DNA of 18,465 nucleotides from Candidatus Cloacimonadota bacterium (lineage in GTDB: Bacteria > Cloacimonadota > Cloacimonadia > Cloacimonadales > Cloacimonadaceae), in the NCBI GenBank assembly GCA_023230795.1, contig JALNWR010000026.1, positions 1 through 18,465 of the forward strand, read 5' to 3'. Made by a program: the position numbers and the translations under genes. Position 1 is the stretch's first letter, and every line of letters begins with the position of its first letter. Below the pieces are notes generated by a model that saw only the letters and a list, made by a program, of their open reading frames with translations, did no database searches and had not been told where the DNA came from. This document shows, in pieces, positions 17,101-18,465 of this stretch.

Positions 17101-18246
17101 ACCCATAGCACCGAGTATAGCTATGATGCGCTCTGGACCCAACTGCGTTATACGGATGAAGACCCCAATAATTCCAACAACATTATCCAAATATATACCG
17201 GCTGGAGCATCCCCAAAAGCAGTAACGGCGGAGGGATCACCCAGTGGAACCGTGAACACACCTGGAGCAAGTCTCATGGCGGCTTTGGCGAAAGCAGACC
17301 CGCCGGCACCGATCTTCATCACATGCGCCCCTGCGACGCCACGGTGAATTCTGCCAAAGGCAACAAGGATTTTGACGAAGGCGGAAACCTGTATGTGGAT
17401 GCCTCACCTTATCCGGGATATTCCGGAAATACCGGCAACTATAGCTCTACTTATAGCTGGGAGCCCAGAGATGAGGAAAAAGGCGATGTCGCCCGCATGA
17501 TCATGTATATGGCCCTGCGCTATGAAGGCACGGATACTTCCTTTGATCTGGAAGTAGTGGACTATGTAAATAGTTCGCCCAGTGGCCAGCCCTATTATGG
17601 CAAACTTTCCACTCTGCTGCGATGGCATGAAGAAGACCCGCCGGATGCCTGGGAAGACCGCCGCAATCAGCGCATCTGGGAGCGTCAGGGCAACCGCAAC
17701 CCTTTCATCGACCATCCCGAATTTGCCTATATGTTGTGGACTCCATATCCTCAGAGCGCTACAAACCTCCAAACCGACAGCTTTACCGCACACTGGTCAG
17801 CGCCCATCACCGGGGAGTCCTACTGGCTGCAGGTGGCTACAGACAGCCTCTTTACCAGCCCTGTAAGCGGATATTCTTCCTACAACGCCGGCATCGCCAC
17901 CAATAAAGCGATCAGCGGTCTCTCGGCTGGCACCACATATTACTACCGCCTGCGCACAAATTTTGGCAGCAACTACTCCATCTATTCGCCCTTTATGAGA
18001 GTCACCACCATGGATATCCCGGAGCCCGTGTCCACCACCCTCAGCATCTCTGTAACAGGTGGCCAGCTGCTGCTGGATATCACCCCCGTCCCTACCGCCC
18101 TGGGCTACAAAATCTACGCCAGTGACAATCCCTATACCGGCTTTAGCGATGTAAGCGCAGAAGGTGTCTTCACCGGCATCCAGTGGAGCTGCGCAGTAGC
18201 CGATCTGCCCAGACGCTTTTACAAAGCCTATGCGGTGTGGGAATAG
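14152..18246 (+). CDS. Large secreted multidomain endonuclease I family protein
   Basis: Predicted secreted DNase of 1364 aa. A signal peptide (KR, hydrophobic core, cleavage likely after IRA at residue 20) is not a lipobox. Then follow jelly-roll domain 1 (about 23-165), a beta-rich module (170-281), jelly-roll 2 (284-435) and a second beta-rich module (443-552). Next an FN3 domain (558-598 and 776-833) appears split by a lamin-tail domain (602-773, starting LFFSEYVEGSSNNKALEIFN). An FN3-like domain (836-955), an endonuclease I domain (about 957-1196), an FN3 (1198-1290) and a tail domain (1300-1364) complete it. The nuclease motifs are intact: NREHTWSKSHG (Glu1035, His1036), DLHHMRP (1054-1060), NSAKGN (1066-1071), NRNPFIDHPEF (1181-1191). 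By analogy with Vvn/EndA-type enzymes, Glu1035 and Asn1071 would hold the metal and His1036 would be the general base. AGGAG (14142-14146) lies 5 bp before the ATG. A promoter is not obvious. Confidence 0.9.
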   Translation: MTKRLTIIIALMLCAGFIRAQGLETFANFTATGSSYSNGSFTGQDGSDWSYIQARGDTDVDGKALMLGKNRSPQSQLESGLISGGIGTLSFAYQQAFSTDVNLLVLINGTTAGSVTSSSQPGTPLQSPEFQVNVAGDFTFTFINADNSDGQVVIDNILWTAYDSSTPEPSLSVSTTGLNGFSYSQGQGPSAAQSFTLSGTDLIGAVQLSAPAAFELSLPSDANYQDSLLLNPSASTLPLTTVYVRLKAALPAAYYENQILTLSTPGATDQELLLSGEVTQPSSEDGYFIDFENESKGSYASGNVNLNGLNWNMTEALIGTLANDFKNGDKSARLRGYGSSAMTMLEDKSTGLGTLSFYYRRYGSDNQVAWKVERSIDQAQSWQQIGADFTAPASDDVQIFSEQVNLNGNVRIRIRSASDAGSSDARLNIDDILLTDFSGQTPAQISVYPQALDAFVYLQGSGPSPSQSFTVSGAFLTSALVISAAASYEISLSSNSNFSSQISLSPSSGMLPATQIYVRLKGNLSIGSYAEDLEISSPGAPTQYVSLSGEVLTVQLPQAPLALEATGVTPSSFVANWQAASGATSYRLDVYTTAAPPSSATDLFFSEYVEGSSNNKALEIFNGTGNTVNLSDYRVHLYSNGSFSPTNLQLSGTLVHGEVFTLVHSSATSAFLSLADYSNNGGVLGFNGNDALALYKVSTQSYVDIFGVIGDDPGAAWTVDSITTVDRTLVRKPFITEGVSQNPTGTGPQAFTTLAAEWEGYPMDYSGNFGYHNLSRRELSYVPGYEDLDVGFVTSYTVSGLQPDTDYYYRLRAVNSQGISEDSNAIEVFTQSVSAPTVQASHIEASIARSSINLEWTVGNGARRIVVMNTSNYFSTPADGTDPAANPIYNGVGQQVVYNDATQFIEDLPYNGVLVENLEPATTYYFRVFEYNGSGSQSLYLNSTATGNPAAFTTLDNPYTGYYTDISGFGDDLKSDLHDLLRTTHSTEYSYDALWTQLRYTDEDPNNSNNIIQIYTGWSIPKSSNGGGITQWNREHTWSKSHGGFGESRPAGTDLHHMRPCDATVNSAKGNKDFDEGGNLYVDASPYPGYSGNTGNYSSTYSWEPRDEEKGDVARMIMYMALRYEGTDTSFDLEVVDYVNSSPSGQPYYGKLSTLLRWHEEDPPDAWEDRRNQRIWERQGNRNPFIDHPEFAYMLWTPYPQSATNLQTDSFTAHWSAPITGESYWLQVATDSLFTSPVSGYSSYNAGIATNKAISGLSAGTTYYYRLRTNFGSNYSIYSPFMRVTTMDIPEPVSTTLSISVTGGQLLLDITPVPTALGYKIYASDNPYTGFSDVSAEGVFTGIQWSCAVADLPRRFYKAYAVWE

Positions 18247-18350
18247 TTCTGTGGTAAGGAAATAGCTATGGTGTGGGAATAGTTATGTGGTAAGGGACTA
18301 ACTATGCTGCAAAAGCTGCCGCAGCGCCACCAAATCTTGGGTTGAGTCAT
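18228..18350 (-). CDS. Possible 40-aa convergent small ORF containing the repeat
   Basis: On the minus strand an ATG at 18350 opens a 40-codon frame beginning MTQPKIWWRCGSFC. It is preceded by AAGGAG (complement of 18357-18362) with a 6-bp spacer, a strong ribosome binding site. The second half is two 12-residue repeats, each ending NYSHT (PLPHNYSHT and SLPQNYSHT), produced by the 36-bp tandem repeat, and the frame overlaps the end of the nuclease gene by 19 bp. There is no recognised family, signal peptide or clear membrane segment. The good Shine-Dalgarno is the main support; the repeat-derived sequence argues for caution. Confidence 0.35.
   Translation of the reverse strand: MTQPKIWWRCGSFCSIVSPLPHNYSHTIAISLPQNYSHTA
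18235..18306. repeat. Tandem repeat, 2 x 36 bp, overlapping the nuclease stop codon
   Basis: Two 36-bp units match at 32 of 36 positions when started at 18234 and 18270. Each is made of two related sub-units: GTGTGGGAATAGTTCTG (18235), TGGTAAGGAAATAGCTATG (18252), GTGTGGGAATAGTTATG (18271) and TGGTAAGGGACTAACTATG (18288). All four end in a similar TA(G/A)(T/C)T(A/C)TG. The first unit supplies the last codons and TAG stop of the nuclease gene. There are no spacers, so this is not a CRISPR array. Confidence 0.85.
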
Positions 18351-18369
18351 GATCTTCTCCTTTTTTGTA

Positions 18370-18409
18370 GATTGTCTGGAGTTTACATGAAAGATGATTG
18401 TTTGGAGTT
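18370..18409. repeat. Pair of 14-bp direct repeats
   Basis: GATTGTCTGGAGTT (18370-18383) and GATTGTTTGGAGTT (18396-18409) differ at one base and start 26 bp apart. On the minus strand they lie just upstream of the Shine-Dalgarno of the small convergent ORF, where operator sites could be. They may equally be part of a dispersed repeat. Confidence 0.6.
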
Positions 18410-18465
18410 GAAGCGCCATACGGAGTCTATACATATACTACCAATTACTTAGGCGCTTTGACTTC
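18404..18465. repeat. Inverted repeat reaching the window edge
   Basis: GGAGTTGAAGCGCC (18404-18417) can pair along its whole length with GGCGCTTTGACTTC (18452-18465), with three G-U pairs and an exact 7-bp core AAGCGCC/GGCGCTT. The 34-base loop is AT-rich. The stem may continue past the window. It could be a structured RNA, a terminator lacking a visible T tract, or one end of a mobile element. Confidence 0.5.

Larger units (their letters stand above)
18247..18465. other. Right-edge intergenic region
   Basis: After the nuclease stop codon this 219-bp stretch has no confident gene. It holds the rest of the tandem repeat, the possible small minus-strand ORF, the direct repeat pair and the inverted repeat described separately. 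I see no clear intrinsic terminator for the nuclease gene here. A plus-strand 21-codon frame from ATG 18388, with GGAG 5 bp upstream, ends at 18453 and is too short to call. Confidence 0.6.

Noticed and set aside
18235..18306. CRISPR array
   Set aside because: The units are contiguous with no spacers, only two copies, and overlap a coding end.
18388..18453. 21-codon plus-strand ORF with GGAG five bases upstream
   Set aside because: It is very short, falls across the direct and inverted repeats, and resembles nothing I recognise.

Overview
This window is a compact transcription/translation locus followed by one very large secreted-protein gene, all on the plus strand apart from one doubtful minus-strand small ORF at the right edge. 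Base composition is near 50% GC. The protein details fit the Fibrobacterota-Chlorobiota-Bacteroidota neighbourhood: large lineage insertions in RpoB and RpoC, a cysteine-containing L33, and a surface protein built of jelly-roll, fibronectin III, lamin-tail and endonuclease I modules ending in a 'YKIYASDNPYTGF' type domain. I lean towards Cloacimonadota (the Candidatus Cloacimonas group). That placement is recognition by eye, not a computed phylogeny.

Region 1 (12-1746): tRNA-Gly(TCC), tRNA-Thr(GGT), a GC-rich hairpin with a broken T tract, tuf (EF-Tu), rpmG (L33, 48 aa) and tRNA-Trp(CCA). The order tRNA-Gly, tRNA-Thr, tuf resembles the tRNA-tufB operon of enterobacteria. Region 2 (1791-4687): secE, nusG, rplK, rplA, rplJ, rplL, tightly packed with Shine-Dalgarno sites. 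Region 3 (4688-4893): a 206-bp gap with a perfect 34-bp palindrome flanked internally by A7/T7, a possible 41-codon leader ORF, and a small hairpin just before the rpoB ribosome binding site. Region 4 (4894-14065): rpoB (TTG start), rpoC, rpsL (GTG start), rpsG, then a strong intrinsic terminator. The rif and str operons are therefore joined, but fusA, which usually follows rpsG, is absent.

Region 5 (14152-18246): a 1364-aa predicted secreted nuclease. In order it has a signal peptide, a jelly roll, a beta-rich module, a second jelly roll, a second beta-rich module, an FN3 domain that appears split by an inserted lamin-tail domain, another FN3-like domain, an endonuclease I domain with its motifs intact, an FN3 domain and a C-terminal tail domain. 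Region 6 (18235-18465) holds a 2 x 36-bp tandem repeat that overlaps the nuclease stop codon, a possible 40-aa convergent minus-strand ORF with a good Shine-Dalgarno, a 14-bp direct repeat pair, and an inverted repeat running to the window edge.

The left 14 kb is a conserved housekeeping block: EF-Tu, ribosomal proteins, translocon subunit SecE, elongation factor NusG and the two large RNA polymerase subunits. The unusual content lies in the rplL-rpoB gap, in lineage changes inside RpoB and RpoC, in the nuclease architecture, and in the repeat-bearing right edge.
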